A stretch of DNA of 64,000 bases, taken from the NCBI GenBank assembly GCA_051294375.1, contig CM119270.1:11528141-11592140 (forward strand), given 5' to 3'. Source of the DNA: Paraspadella gotoi. Its lineage: Eukaryota > Chaetognatha. Positions 1-18,069 of the stretch are shown here, piece by piece. Both the position numbers and the translations under genes were made by a program. Numbering within the stretch: position 1 is the first letter of the stretch; every line of letters begins with the position of its first letter. Below the pieces are notes generated by a model that worked only from the letters and a program-made list of their open reading frames with translations, did no database searches and was not told the origin of the DNA.

Positions 1-59
1 GGGAGAGTTTGGAGGAAAAGATTTTCAGCGGGTTCAGGTTCACAACGCAAACAGACTTT

Positions 60-300
60 ATTCTTTCAGTTGTGACCCGTTGGATCTTCGAGTAAAGTCA
101 TGAACTGATGACCATAAGGTTTATACACACACGCCATCTATTACGTGAAGTGTGATGACGACCGAGAGCGCCTTGCTATCGCACTAGACGGGTTCCAAGC
201 CCAGGGCCCGTTTTATGGCGGCGAGATTGAGTGTTGGAAAAAAAGGCCAATAGCTGCGATGGAGCCTACTAGATCGTTGAAGCAGACAGGAAGAGGCATC
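60..300 (+). mobile_element. Diverged SINE-like fragment (family of 39602-39830)
   Basis: GTGACCCGTTGG...AAAGTCATGAACTGATGACCATAAGGT (77-120) lines up with GTGACCCGGTGG...AAAGCCATCAGCTCATGACCACTAGGT at 39645-39692, and GGGTTCCAAGCCC recurs downstream. The match is patchy, so membership is an inference. Confidence 0.35.
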
Positions 301-559
301 CAGCGAAGCACTAAACGCCAAATACTCTAACCTCATAAATAAAGTTTGTTGGGATGCGAGGAATTTGATCAGAAAGTTCTTCGGAAGATAATCCTTCTTG
401 AAGTCAGGTTTTAAACATTCGATATTTCATTCGCTGTTGACGTAGAGAATTTCGGATGAATTTGAAGGAAGGACGCGTTTTTTAATTGTTTTTTCTGTAA
501 TGGGATTTTTCATGAAAAGTCATTGCAATTTAAAAACAACTTGCGTAGGGGTTGCGGAC

Positions 560-700
560 ACATAGTGACCGCCTCCTGGCATGTTTCATCCATGTTTCAT
601 TCAGCCAGAGTTATGCCGGGATCGGGATACCCAGGGATTGAAACGGGGACGCACGGTTGAAATGGGATGATTTAACCTGCTCAGCCATATAGACGAAGGT
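560..700 (-). mobile_element. tRNA-derived SINE-like sequence
   Basis: On the minus strand TGGCTGAGCAGG (box A consensus TRGCNNAGYNGG) is followed about 35 nt later by CGTTTCAATCCC (close to box B GGTTCRANTCC). The spacing suits a tRNA-like RNA polymerase III promoter. No full cloverleaf is convincing, so it is not called as a tRNA gene. Confidence 0.45.
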
Positions 701-960
701 GAGGAGGGACAGTAGTGAGGCAACATTAAGTCGTGCTGCCACACACCCAAATTAAAAAAGAATTATAGAAACCGACGTATTAGAAAAAAAATAATCAGAT
801 GTTGCAAAACCTCCAGTATTGATGAATCAGCGGGCAACAACAAGAGAAAAAAAAAGAGAGGAAATCATATTTGACGTTAAGAGATTTAAAAGTAAACTCT
901 ACCTTCAACCCTCACCCAGCCTCACCCCCTTCTCGCCCTTGGTCATTCTCACCTTCACCC

Positions 961-968
961 CACTCCTT

Positions 969-1009
<41 letters not shown>

Positions 1010-1155
1010 AGACGCCCCGGATTCGGTTTTCGGGAAAAATCTGGGAATAAATACGAGATGTCGGAGATTCGGGTCGCGTTGTGGGCAAACGTGGTTCGCG
1101 TCAGTGGGGTTGTGGGTAAAAACGGTCGACGTCGTGGCGATGTTAATTTCGATAG

Positions 1156-1208
<53 letters not shown>

Positions 1209-1293
1209 TAAAAAAGAAACAAAGAGAAACATTTATTTAGTTTAGTTTATAAATAAATAAAAATAAAAATAAATAAATAAATAAATAAATAAA
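961..1293. repeat. Microsatellite cluster (CCG)n, (GATA)n, (AAAT)n
   Basis: (CCG)13 at 970-1008, (GATA)n at 1151-1208 and (AAAT)n at about 1250-1293. Overlapping frames such as poly-Ala are translations of these repeats. Confidence 0.95.
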
Positions 1294-1479
1294 AGAAAAA
1301 CAAATTAAGATAGTGAAACAAGTAATTTTGCAGAAATATTTCTTTCCCGTCAACAGCAGAGACCTGAATCGATCGAAGTCATTTCGGTGAAGTCTTCACG
1401 CGGTCATTCAGGACGAAACGGCGCTTAATATTGAAAGCGATCACCGTCTCACGGCGACGAAAAGACGAATTCCGAAGCG

Positions 1480-1964
1480 GGAAAAAGGGAAAGTTAAAAA
1501 AAAAGAAAAGAGCGAGATCCTCCTTTCTTTATTATTTCCTTTTTATTTTTTTTTTTTTATCATTCTGAGTATCAAGGATATAAAAAAGGGGGGAAAAAGA
1601 CTTTGCGAAACGGGTAAAGGCCATGCCCGTCATTTGAATGTGCGCGGTCTGTGAAAAGGAAAAGGGGGGAAAAAACGATATAAGTCAAGTTCTGGTGGCA
1701 GCCGATTTCCCCCGCAAAGTTCTCGGATGGACAGCCTCCTCAAAGAAAAATACAGTCTCGAAATGAAGGAGAAAATGAGACGAATGGAGGGAAAAAAAGA
1801 AGGAAAAAAGGAAGGAAAGAAAAGTGAAAAGAGGAGAGGAAAGGAGTGGCATTAAAAGAAAGGATAAAAACAAAAGAACGAAAAAATAAAAGTAAAATGA
1901 AAAAAAGGAAAGAAAAAGAAAGAGAAAAAAGAAATTAATAAAGAAAGATATAAAAAGAGAAAAC

Positions 1965-1996
<32 letters not shown>

Positions 1997-2115
1997 ANNN
2001 NNNNNNNNNNNNNNNNNNNNNNAGAAAGAAAAAAGAAAGAAAAGAAAGAAAAAAGAAAAAAAGAAAGAATAAAAAGAGAAACCAGAAAGGAAAGAAAGAA
2101 AAGAAAGAAAGAAAG

Positions 2116-2154
<39 letters not shown>

Positions 2155-2250
2155 AGAAGAAAGAAAAAGAAAAGAAAAGAAAGAAAGAAAAAAAAGAGAA
2201 AAAAAAGGAAAAAAAAGAGAAAGAAAAAACCGCAAAAAAAGAAACAAAAA
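1480..2250. repeat. Purine-rich tract with (GAAA)n and gap
   Basis: Mostly A/G on the plus strand; regular GAAA from 1965 across the gap to about 2205. Followed from 2391 by a pyrimidine-rich CT tract. Confidence 0.9.
1998..2022. other. Assembly gap, 25 N
   Basis: Run of exactly 25 N inside a (GAAA)n tract, the kind of repeat that breaks assemblies. Confidence 0.99.
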
Positions 2251-2308
2251 AAGGTTGGAATAACGAATGGGAGGAGAGCTGCGTGAGACAGATATGGAAA
2301 CGGATTCG

Positions 2309-2398
2309 GAATCAAGGATTCTCGTTAAGATAGCTTTCTTCGGGATTGGATGGAATGAGGGTCTGATGACAAGACAAGGCTCCCATTCCGCTTCTCTC

Positions 2399-2472
<74 letters not shown>

Positions 2473-2578
2473 CTCTCTATCTTTTTCCACGTGCTTTTAG
2501 GTTTGAAGGCAATTTTTTCGTAGAAGCTCTATTTCTCCCTCTTTTTCCACTTTCTGTTTGGGTCTTTCCAGTCTCTCT

Positions 2579-2669
<91 letters not shown>

Positions 2670-4278
2670 TTTTATTATTTTATTTTCTCTTCTCGAAGAT
2701 TCTCACTTTCATCCCTCTGCTACTTAGCTTGCCTTCTTATTTTTCTTTCCCCTTCTCACCTCACAATTCTTTTCTTCTTTTTCCCTTTCCTCTCTCTTCG
2801 CATTCTTCTCGTATTCCTCCCTTCTCCAGCCTCCCACGGGTTTCCCGGAATTCCCCACCCCCGCCCCCATTTTTCCGGCTCCTTTTCATAAAGCCGAGAA
2901 AACTCTCCCGGGAAAATCGGCGGAAATCGTGAATTATCGCCTAGACCAATCAGAGCGGCGCAAGTGGTCAATGGAAGAAAGGTGGAGAAAAAAGGTAAGT
3001 TGCGAAAGAAATGAGTTATGGTAAGGTTGGAAGGTCGATGGAGAGTGTGGAGGTCTAAAAGAGGTAGATGAAGGTCGGACAGGTTAAGGTTCTTGTCAGA
3101 TCATTTTTTTGTTATGAGTTGCGGATTGTACTAAGTGTTTTAATCACTGAAATATTTGTAGAAACATACAGAAATAAACAATCAGTGGTTATTCCATAAT
3201 TTAAAATTAGAACTTCCAACTTGGGCAGTCACATAATATACAAAATTTAAACATTGTATTGATTCTTTCGAATCGTTGCGTTTTATTTGAGACGGAGTGA
3301 TAAGTTTTTATGGTTAAACACAACTTAAAACAACGACATAAAGGTTTTTACTAGAAAACGACATGCTTTGACGACAAATAGTGCGATTTTAAGTCAAATA
3401 TTTTTCACTTTTCTTCTCTTCGTTAAAACATGAAAGTAGAAAAAGAAAGTGAGAGAATGAAAGTGGAAAGGAGAAAGGACGAAGCTGAAAGAGAAGAATT
3501 ATTTGGAGGTGAGAGGGAAGAGTTGAAAGGTCACCGAAAGGAAGTGTTGCGACTCTAAGTTTGGAAAGCGAAAGAAGTTGTTTGATTTTTTCACAGGGGA
3601 ATCACTCTCACTAATTCTGCTCCCGCGTTCCTGCGATGACGTTAAAAGGCGCGAAATTTGTGTGTGTGAGACTGTGAGTGGGTGTGTCGTGTGTTTGTGA
3701 ATGATTGTAGGCCGAGTTGATTGGAAATGAATGGAGGGAAAATATGAAGTATCCAGTCAAACTCGTTTGAATAAAAGACTCAGACTTTTGTTTTCACGTT
3801 ATAAAAGAAAATTTATTTAATCCGAACTGATTTGAAAGAAATATTATACATACAATAAAAACTGAATTCAGCACATGAAAAATTGAATTAGCTTTTTAAA
3901 ACATTATATTATAAATGTGGCAAGGTCATAGATTTATAAAATAACCCCATCGGCTTTGAACCATTTCCCTTCGATTCAACCGATTTCTTCCTCCGCGCCA
4001 TCTCTCGGATTGGACTCCAACGATTGTTTGATCCGAGCGACCGAACCGATTGGAGCAAAGGAGCGAGGTGAGAGGGATTATGATCGAGAGCCGAGACCAG
4101 GGAAAAACAGGAGATGAAAATTTTAAGGGTTCGGCGGAAGAGGAAAAAAAAACCCGAGATTGAAGCGAAGGTGAGTGAGAGAGAGAGAGAGAGAGAGAGA
4201 AGAGAGAGAAGAGAGAGAGGAGAGAGAGAGAGAGAGGAGAGGAGAGAGAGAGAGTGAGTGAGGGAGAGAGAGAGAGTG

Positions 4279-4343
<65 letters not shown>

Positions 4344-4615
4344 AAAAAAAATGGCGGGAAAATGGGAAAGGAGAGAAGAGAGAATGAAAATGATGAGGAG
4401 GATGAGGAGGAGGATTAGGAGGAGGACGAGGAGGAGGATTAGAGTGACCCCATCGACCGAAAGACCATCCCTCATTTTCGCTGCTTCGTCCTTCTTTCAA
4501 CACTCCTCGCCAACGCCAGCGGCGACCACTCCCGTTTCTCCCACTTTTCAAGTCAACGAAGAGAGAATGTCTTTATCGTCGATGGCATCATAATCTTTTC
4601 GTTTCACAGTCGAAA

Positions 4616-4659
<44 letters not shown>

Positions 4660-6078
4660 CGTTCGTCGCGGTTTTGCAGAAATAACATTCTTATTTCATA
4701 TACGTTATCCTATCCTATATGTTTCCTCCCCTGTTTCCTATATGTTTTTTTATTTGTTTTTTATCATTTGGAAATATATTCAGGTTTCGATATTAAAAAT
4801 TATAACTGTTGGATGATGTTGCATTGTTTAAAAAATCATTAAACTATCTGTAATTTCTCTCACTTGGAAAAATGAATCAATTTAAAAGAGATTGAAATAT
4901 AAATTATTAAAAAAATCCCCTCCGGTTTCATGAGATTTCCGTTTCCAGAAGTGAAATAACCTATCTTCGTCCTGGATTTTACACTTTTTTTTCTCCTTTT
5001 TTTTTTAGGCTCAAGTTTTCGCATAATCACCACTCCCCGTATTTCTCCGCCCATTTTTTTTTCTTCAAGTTCCAACCATCCTCAAACTTTCCTCCTCCCA
5101 CTTTCCCACCATTTTCGTCTGCTCCCGGGATTCCACTTTTCCACTTCCCATCGCATTTCCATTCACAATTCCATCTCACCCCATCTTACAAACTTCAAAT
5201 TTCTCACAGACACCCGCGGTCCCTTTTCACAGTTTCTTCCTTGGAAATTTCCCGCTTTCTTTTCACACTATTTTCGTCTATTTTGTATTTGTTGTTTTTT
5301 GCGCTGATGTAAGACTTACATTGAAGTCGAAAAATGTCCCGAAAGATATGTTTTCTTTAATAAACTCGTTGTACGTCAACAAATAATTCATTTATATATC
5401 TCGTCTAATTTACTCCACAATTTTTCCCCTCCTCCACCAGGATTTTCCAACTTTTTCATTTTCCCCTCGCCATCCCCATTTCACCACCACGCCACCTCCA
5501 TCTTCCCCACTTTTCCCAGCCGCGGCACCAGGTCTCCAAAAGCCTTCGCCTCTCTCCTTTGTTCTAAATCACCATCTCAATTTGGCTCTCGCGCGATTGA
5601 ACGGGAGCGCCCCGGACTGACGCAAGATGGAAGGAGGAGGAGGAAGGGAGTAAAGAAGAGAAAAGAAAGAGAGGGGCAAGAAATAGAGAGGATAGAAGGT
5701 CGGAGGTGAGATGTGAGATAGTAAATAGGCAAGAGGAAGAATTAGGATTTAAAAGAAACCAGGTGAAATTATTTTATGTCAAAATAGATCAGGTAGGAAC
5801 AAAGGATTAGGTGAGACTGCAAAATGTAAGAATTGTTATGTAATGTAAATGTAATTTAATGTAATGTAAGGTTGAGGGATTAAAAAATTAAAAAATATTT
5901 CGAAAACTAAAAGAAAGAAAGAGAGACAATGGGAGAATCAGAGACGGAGAGGAAAGAAGAGCGAAAAAAAAGAAAAAGAAAGATTGCAACAAGGAACCAA
6001 GGAAAGACAGGAAATTCGTCTGGCAACTGTTTTTCGATTTTTTCGTCATCCTATTCTGACTGATTGCTTCGCAGAAAA

Positions 6079-6119
<41 letters not shown>

Positions 6120-6122
6120 GAA

Positions 6123-6170
<48 letters not shown>

Positions 6171-7257
6171 GAGAGAGAGAGAAAGATAGATAGAGAGAAT
6201 TCATAGTTACATACATCTTAATGATTCTCCCGCAACCGTATTGCTGCCTTAATTTGTCTCGATGTCTGTGAACTTTCATCCCTCTCTCCGAAAAATCACT
6301 CAAATCTACCTTCTTTATTCTCACGCGGACGTTCTCACTAACTTCACTGTTATTTCATAAAGATATTCATCTCATTTGCCAATTCCATTTCTTGTCATAT
6401 TACCCGCGGGAGTCCGGTGTCGCATTATTCTGACTCAATGAATTGAAAGGAATAATATTGATCGCTACAACGTTTTTTTTACAATTACGCTGTTCAACAA
6501 AATTACTATAATCTGATTTCAAGAAATTCAAATAGTAAACAATAAAAAATTACCCATTTTTGCTATGAACTCACAATCTCCAATAAATGTAAATCAGTTC
6601 TAAATTTAAGCTCTGTTTTTTATTCCAGGACTTCTTGTCTACACAAGGAACTTATGGGCCGAGACGTAAACGACCCTTCCACTCCAGTAACTCCCATCCT
6701 GGCTCAAACGCGCCCATCCTCCCCCCTCTCATTCCGGTCCATCCATATTTGCCTTCCCCAAATCCATCTTCATCACTCTCTGTCACGCTTTATCAATCAC
6801 ACTCATCATCAACATCATCAACATCCCAATCATCATCATCATCTCATCATTATTATTATTATTATTTTATCATCACCACTCATCACCATAATCCATCTTC
6901 TTTTCAACTCTCTGCACCGCTTTTATCCATATCATCACTATCATTTCACTTTCCCTTCGATCTCATGCTCACTTCTCCTGTTCATCTAACAGAAGTTCCG
7001 GTTCTTTACGACCCACCCCCACTCGCCAACCTATTTCTAATCCCATCCAGAACCCCCAAACAAATTCGATACCCCCCCCCCCCCATCGATCCCCCCTGGT
7101 CTCGCTTCCTTCAATCAGAGACCCAGAATGAAATCCCGCCTCTGTCGCTGGTTGTATGCGTCATTGGTTGTAATGGATAGAGTCAAGGTAAGAACCCGGG
7201 AACAAAGTTAACGCTCTCCTGCCTTTTCAAAAAGCGCAGCTTTCTATTATCTGCTCT
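2309..7257. repeat. 4.95-kb tandem duplication, copy 1
   Basis: Begins at AATCAAGGATTCTCG and runs to 7257, where the same sequence restarts. It contains (CT)n at 2391-2468 and 2572-2666, (GA)n at 4176-4341, (CGT)n at 4616-4660, (TAATG)n near 5826-5865, (GA)n at 6078-6182 and an ATC/ATT tract at 6804-6868, all in the same order as copy 2. No convincing reading frame is shared by the two copies. Confidence 0.95.
2931..2995 (+). promoter_or_regulatory. CCAAT-box promoter-like segment with splice donor (copy 1)
   Basis: A CCAATCAG box (2946-2953) is followed by an ATG in moderate context and, 24 nt later, a perfect donor AAG|GTAAGT. This resembles a short first exon. In copy 2 the ATG-donor distance differs by two bases, so a conserved reading frame is not supported. 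A non-coding first exon remains possible. A matching acceptor candidate (pyrimidine tract then CCAG) lies near 6617-6629. Confidence 0.3.
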
Positions 7258-12250
<4,993 letters not shown>

Positions 12251-12254
12251 TCTA

Positions 12255-12475
12255 TCACCCCTCCTCTTTTTTACCTTTAGCCTCTTCTTCTTCCTCTTCC
12301 TCCTCCTTATCCTCTTCCTCCTCCTCCTCCTCCGTAAAAAAATCCTCATTAGAATTTCTTCTTTTTTTTCGTGCTTCAGCTTTGCTCTTTAATTTCAAAC
12401 TTCCCTTTTTATTTTTTTTCCTACATATTCCGGTATTAAATTTAAGACTAAAATAATAAGGAAAAAATTGCAATT
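12255..12475. repeat. Pyrimidine-rich CTT/CCT tract
   Basis: Degenerate TTCCTC/CTCCTC repeats directly after the tandem duplication. Confidence 0.7.
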
Positions 12476-12877
12476 TTTTTCCTGTAGGTGCAAGACAGGA
12501 AATGGTCGTGTATACTTATTTATTAAACAGAAATTCACAGCTGCGCTCAGTCTACTTATTACTTCCGGGCGAAACCAATGAGGGTTCCACTGACCTGTTA
12601 ATCATCCCGCGCATTGAAACGAGAACAACAACAACAAAAAACAAACGCGACAACAACGACACCAGTTAATCTGCAACGAAGCATTGCCAAGGGAAAGTAA
12701 TTGCTTTTTTTTTAACCATCGAAGCGAAACGTTATTTAAATATCTACTGAACAAATTACAAAAAGGAATGAGCCGAATTATCAAAATGAAATCGGTCTCT
12801 GAAAATGATAATAATAGCCCCCAATAAAAATTTAAAACCCGAATAGAATTTACATTTGTTTGAGACGTTCTCTTTTA

Positions 12878-12879
<2 letters not shown>

Positions 12880-12915
<36 letters not shown>

Positions 12916-13475
12916 CTCTCGCTCTCCCTCGCTGTCCCTCTCTCTTTCTTTCAAAATGAGTCTTAATCGATAGAAAGAAAGAAAAATCAGGTTCCCGTTA
13001 AAGAGAAACACAAAAAAAAAGAGAAAAAAACAGAACTCTTCGTGCATGCAATGTAAAGAACCCCAAAAAAATATATCGAAAATTTATGGAGAATGAATGA
13101 GGTAGAAAAAGTATTTTATATTTTTTTTTTCATTAATTTTCATTCCTGATGTTTTCTTAAAGCGGGGCAACACAATCTCTTGCTGAATGTAAAGGTCATA
13201 AGGAAGAAGAAAACACCTTCCCAGACAGAGTTATAAAAAAAAAGAGGAAAAATAAGGTTTCAAGGTTCCCCGTCGCTTGAAAGCAATTATACGTTAATTT
13301 CCTTGAGCTATGGTAAATTATGGATTTTCCGCGCATCCTACGTCTGTCTTTTTTTCTCATTAAAATTGCAGTTTCTTCTCATTGCGCTTCTCTCCCTTTC
13401 TCTGTCTGTCTGTGTGTCTCTCTCTCACTTTCTCTGTCTGTCTCTCTCTCTCTCTTTCTCTCTCTCTATTTTTTT
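12880..13475. repeat. Short (CT)n tracts in AT-rich spacer
   Basis: (CT)n at 12881-12912 and TCTCTG/CT-rich at 13390-13470. The rest is AT-rich with no gene seen. Confidence 0.7.
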
Positions 13476-13479
13476 TTAA

Positions 13480-14140
13480 TCATAGTCCTGACTCCTGAGC
13501 CAGTATACTTAATTCTTATTGTTTATTTCTTTTTGGGTCACAAGTTAAAATAATAATTGACATCAATAAAACGGTAAATGACAACGGAAATGTAAATATC
13601 ATCGAATCGAATTGCAAATCCAGATATGTATGTATTTGTTTTAATATTTGGTAAGAAACAAGGAACTGAATAAAAACGATATTGGTTTATTGAAATTATT
13701 AGAATTAGAATTATTAAAACTTTGTTCGACATCTGAATTAAAAGTCCCCAACACTTGTAGTTTTCCTTCCTTTTAATTCAAAACGAACTCGAAGTATCAT
13801 TGTGAATTCGGTTTCACGATTTCTTCTTCAATCGTGAATGCGTATTCTAAACGCGCTTTTCTAACGATTGTCTTCGTTCCATCATCGTTGTGATTTTGTG
13901 AGGATGGAATGATCATTAGTCGCTCAGAGTTTGTAAAGAATCTCGACGTTTCGGTTCCGCAAAGAAACGATTAACGTCGTCGTTTCCGGTTTCATTCAAA
14001 GGATTCCATCGTAAATCTGAAAGAAAAATCCGCGAACGCTGGAAGCGAACGCGTATCCTTTAGACCCAAACTCGGTGTGATTTACCGAGTGCTCTGTCTT
14101 TCGTCGTCGTCGTCGTCGTCGCCATCGACGTCGGCGGGAG
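13480..14140. other. AT-rich spacer, no gene seen
   Basis: No long non-repetitive reading frame; (CGT)6-like run at 14101-14120. Confidence 0.5.
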
Positions 14141-14366
14141 AAAAATGAGTCGATTTCGAATGAAAACAAAAAGATTCGATCTGCAATTTCCGAAAGGGAA
14201 AAGGAAAATGACACGGAAAGAAAAAAGGAATGGAATTAGTGAAGATGGAAAGAAAATAAAACGAGATGACACGCGTCGGCTCCGAGGACAATCTCACTTT
14301 CAATTTCTGCTCTCCTCCTTTACTATTTTTTTTTCTGTCTGTCCGTCTGTCTTTCTTTTCTTTTAT

Positions 14367-14373
14367 TGTCTCT

Positions 14374-14438
<65 letters not shown>

Positions 14439-14624
14439 TCTCTTTCTTTCCTTCTGTCTTTCATTTCACTTCTTCTTTCTACGTTTTCTTTCCTCTATTC
14501 GTTTCCTGGTTCCTCATCGGACCGCGGACGCGCTAACCATTCCTTTGACAAATCATCTTTTCATTTAAAGCTGTTCCCTTTCTTTTATTAAAGGAGAAAG
14601 TGAAAGAGAGTGGGGAGAATAAGG

Positions 14625-14660
<36 letters not shown>

Positions 14661-14679
14661 AGCAGAAGGAGAGAGAGGG

Positions 14680-14757
<78 letters not shown>
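14367..14757. repeat. (TTTC)n and (GA)n microsatellites
   Basis: (TTTC)n at 14367-14434 and (GA)n at 14629-14757, separated by about 200 bp of ordinary sequence. Confidence 0.95.
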
Positions 14758-14759
<2 letters not shown>

Positions 14760-14839
14760 TTCCAAAGATTTCAAAGGAATGATAATTAGATAATCGCCGC
14801 GGGATCTTTGACAAGCCAATGGAAAAAACCGCCGCGGTC

Positions 14840-15145
14840 GTCGCCGCCTCCTCTGCCGCCGTCGCCACCATCTGCTCCATTTCTTCCACCATCATCCGTG
14901 CCACCATCTCCGTCATCATCTCTGCCATGTTATCTGCTCGACAATTTCCCTCGCCATTAAAATCAGACTCATATTGACATCAATTTAGTTTTTTGTTTTT
15001 TGTTTCCAAAGCCACCCAATTCCATGGTCCCGTCATCACCCTCACCACCATCAAATCCGTAGCCGCCGCCGCCGCTGCAGCCGCCGCAGACCCCGTCGTC
15101 TTCGTCGTCGTCGTCCGCGCGAGACGACGGAGAACAGCGACGCCG
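14840..15145. repeat. GCC/GTC-rich degenerate trinucleotides
   Basis: Runs of GCCGCC and CGTCGT around 14830-14875 and 15060-15115. Poly-Ala/poly-Val frames here are repeat artefacts. Confidence 0.6.
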
Positions 15146-15164
15146 TCGGCGAGAAAGAAAACTT

Positions 15165-15480
15165 CTCTCTTTTCTCATCTTCTTTTCTTTATTCTCTTTT
15201 ATTTTTATTTTTTTCTATTTTTTCCCCTTTCATTTTCGGAGGGTTTTCTTTGTCGAACCCAATTTTTTCATCATCTTGCTAAAGTCAGTTGCCCTTTATT
15301 TCCCTCATTTTTCTCTCGCCTTCCTTTATAATTGTTTTGAGTCGCCCAGTTTTTTTCTTTTCCCTCATATTTTTTTCCGTTTTATTTGTTTCAGCCTTTT
15401 TTTTTTGTTAATTTCTTTTTTTTTTCTTCATTTCTTGATAAACAAAAATTAATTTTCTTTTTTTTTTTTACACTTATCAT
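15165..15480. other. T-rich pyrimidine stretch, no gene
   Basis: Dominated by TTTTC/TTTTT on the plus strand. Confidence 0.6.
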
Positions 15481-15490
15481 TTTTACGTTT

Positions 15491-15602
15491 CATGAAATTG
15501 GTACGACCAAAATAACAATTATCCATTCATTTAATAAATAAGCTATCTTGCCCATGACTTTGGCCTCCATCACTCCATCACTTTTACAAGGTAATGACAT
15601 AG
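15491..15602 (-). mobile_element. Solitary SINE-tail repeat
   Basis: About 110 bp (ATGAAATTGGTACGACCA ... ATTTAATAAATAAGCTATCTT ... GGCCTCCATCACTCC) homologous in reverse to 47775-47895, without the tRNA-like head. Confidence 0.7.
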
Positions 15603-15899
15603 CAGGTCTCTTCCAGCGTTCAATCAAGACTCTCTCACAGTCTCGTTTATTCACTCCCAGAGTATCTGGCTTCCCTATCAATGATGTGGTATAATGTTTC
15701 AAAGAATGTTTCAATTGAATGAAAAGACCACTCCCTTATTTAATTCTCGTCGCCTTTTACTTCTCTTCTTTTTAGTGAACTTCTTACATAGGATTTTTGG
15801 GAAGTCATTTGAAATCTCGGTACTGAATGTCAGAAAAACCTGGTAGAATCACGAACCAGGCCGGAAATTTCGTCATGCCTGTTAGCCAGGTCAGGCTAT

Positions 15900-16025
15900 C
15901 AAGCGTAAGGTAGGCGATCAGTCTGATCGGGCTATCGATCTGGTCGGCCTCTGAGCCTTTGGATCTGGTTGGCCTCTCAGCCTGTCGGTCTGTCGGCCTG
16001 TCGGTCTGTCCGGCAACGTCGGCCG
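15900..16025. repeat. Degenerate GGTCGGCCTCTGAGCC/TGTCGGTC repeat
   Basis: Variants of GATCTGGTCGGCCTCTGAGC at about 15938 and 15963, then four alternating TGTCGGTC/TGTCGGCC octamers up to 16010. GC-rich relative to surroundings. Confidence 0.6.
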
Positions 16026-16200
16026 GCCGAAGCGACGGAATCGAAAACGAATCAGGATCCAATAAAAACAACGAAGAAGAAGGAAAAAAACGAGAAGACG
16101 AAAAGCAAGAAGGGAATTAAAGGAAGATCAAAGGGAAAAAAAAAGGGAAAAAAAGGAAGAAAGAGAGAAGAGAAGGGAAGTCGACCTTAGAATCGCGAGG

Positions 16201-16640
16201 TCGATAGGATGCCACTGTTTCTGCTTCCTTTCATCTTTTTTTTCCTTTTCTTTTTTCTTTTTTTCCCCTTTGTTTCTATTTCATTCTTCTTTTTTTCTAT
16301 ACCTTATCTCTTGATGTTTTTTTTTTCCTTTTATCTTTTTTATCTCCCGAAATCCTTCAGTTTTGATTTCTTTTCTTCTTTGTTTTAAACTCTTTTCTTT
16401 GTGAAAAATGCAACATGACTTGGTTTTCAGTGTAAATTTTTTTTAGAATATCTGTACCCATTTATACTTTTTCAACTTTACTTTCAGTTTCAACTTTTGA
16501 CATCCACTAAAGTGAGTTTTTTATTTCACACTTTTCACGATCGAATTTCCTTCCTCACTTTTTGCCAGGAGCCGTCTCTCCTCTCTCTCGAGACGCGCCA
16601 ACGCTCTCACCGACGCAACTTTTGATTTTGTATTCACCAA
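16201..16640. other. Pyrimidine-rich spacer, no gene
   Basis: TTTTC-rich to about 16375, then AT-rich. Nothing coding recognised. Confidence 0.5.
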
Positions 16641-16689
16641 AGGATTACATCCAAAAATCATAAAAAGCTGTCCTAGGAGGTTTAACGGC

Positions 16690-16771
<82 letters not shown>

Positions 16772-16845
16772 GAAAAAACTTGTAGTCTCATCTTTTCTTG
16801 AGGGAAATCATAAACGAAAAACGTCACTCGCCGGTTTCGGTCTCT

Positions 16846-16934
<89 letters not shown>
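16690..16934. repeat. Three (CT)n microsatellites
   Basis: CT tracts 16690-16768, 16850-16895 and 16905-16934. Confidence 0.95.
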
Positions 16935-16938
<4 letters not shown>

Positions 16939-16989
16939 TCACCCACTCACTCACTCTCCCGGCTTATCCTCTATGGAGTTTAATCTGCT

Positions 16990-17930
16990 GAATCTTGTTT
17001 ATTTTTATATTTTTTCATAACCGAATGGAGACGCGTCCAACGAAGCTTAACTGCTCTTGGCTTCTACTTTTTTCTTTCCTCCTTAATTTTAATGCTTTCT
17101 TATTTTCTTTTCTCTTCGGTTTTTATGCTTCCTCGGTTTCTATCCTTAATTTTAATGCTATCTCCTCAACTATCTTCCCGATTTTACGTTTCCTTATTTT
17201 CCTTCTCCCTAAATTCAATCTTTTCTAATAATTACATAATCTTTCTGTTTTTATTTCGTTTTTAATTCCATTGCTTTTTTCTTTACTTTTCTCTTTAATT
17301 TTAACGCTTATAAATAAGTTCTTCTTTCGTCGGCTGAAACTGCTGAAAATCACGGCCGGGGCTTTTTTTTATACATGAAGCCCAACAAGAGGAATCAAGC
17401 GAAATAAAAAAATAATATTTTAGATTTATTATATTTCTAAAAGTTGCTTCAATTTTTTTTATAAGTATCTCCCAAGGCATGAGTGAATTTTCCTCGCCGA
17501 TGCTCTTTTGGTCGAAACAGTTTCCTCATTAACCATTTTCTTCTCCGCTAGACGCCTCGTTTCTTTCTTCATAAATTCCTGTCCCCCTTTCGTCCGCTCT
17601 CTCTCTTCTCGGCTGCGCTCAACTATGAGTTTCATTTTTATTTCTTCGTTTCCATTTTTATGTTTCTTAATCTTGTCATTTTTTTTCATAGAAAACATTA
17701 AATGCTGTCCATTTATTTCCTTTTTCTTCGGTCACGTCGTCTAGATCCATTCCTTTTTTTTTATTCTCTTGCTTCTTTCCTTCCTTACTTTCCTTTTCTT
17801 ATCGTCTTTTCTCCTTTCTATTTTTTTTTCACCTTCTTTCCAGAACGTAAAGTATTTTCCATCCGAGTTTGCGAGGGAAGATGTCGTCGTAATGGAGGGA
17901 AAGCCAGCCATCGATGACTAATTGAAAAGA
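16990..17930. other. T-rich spacer, no gene seen
   Basis: TTTTCTTT-type sequence with repeated CTTAATTTTAATGCT-like motifs at about 17083, 17143 and 17290. No convincing frame. Confidence 0.5.
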
Positions 17931-17931
17931 G

Positions 17932-18065
<134 letters not shown>

Positions 18066-18069
18066 GGGG

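Noticed and set aside
560-700. Functional tRNA gene
   Set aside because: Box A and box B are present, but stems do not pair well enough for a cloverleaf; better as a SINE head.
1852-2490. Long minus-strand frame of Phe/Leu/Ser and Arg/Glu
   Set aside because: Translation of (GAAA)n and (CT)n crossing an N gap; no real protein composition.
6635-7180. 181-codon frame in tandem copy 1
   Set aside because: Low-complexity Ser/His/Tyr/Pro composition from ATC/ATT repeats, and the frame is broken in tandem copy 2.
14533-14928. 131-codon frame ending in poly Leu-Ser
   Set aside because: Half of it is (GA)n read on the other strand and the rest is GCC-rich repeat.
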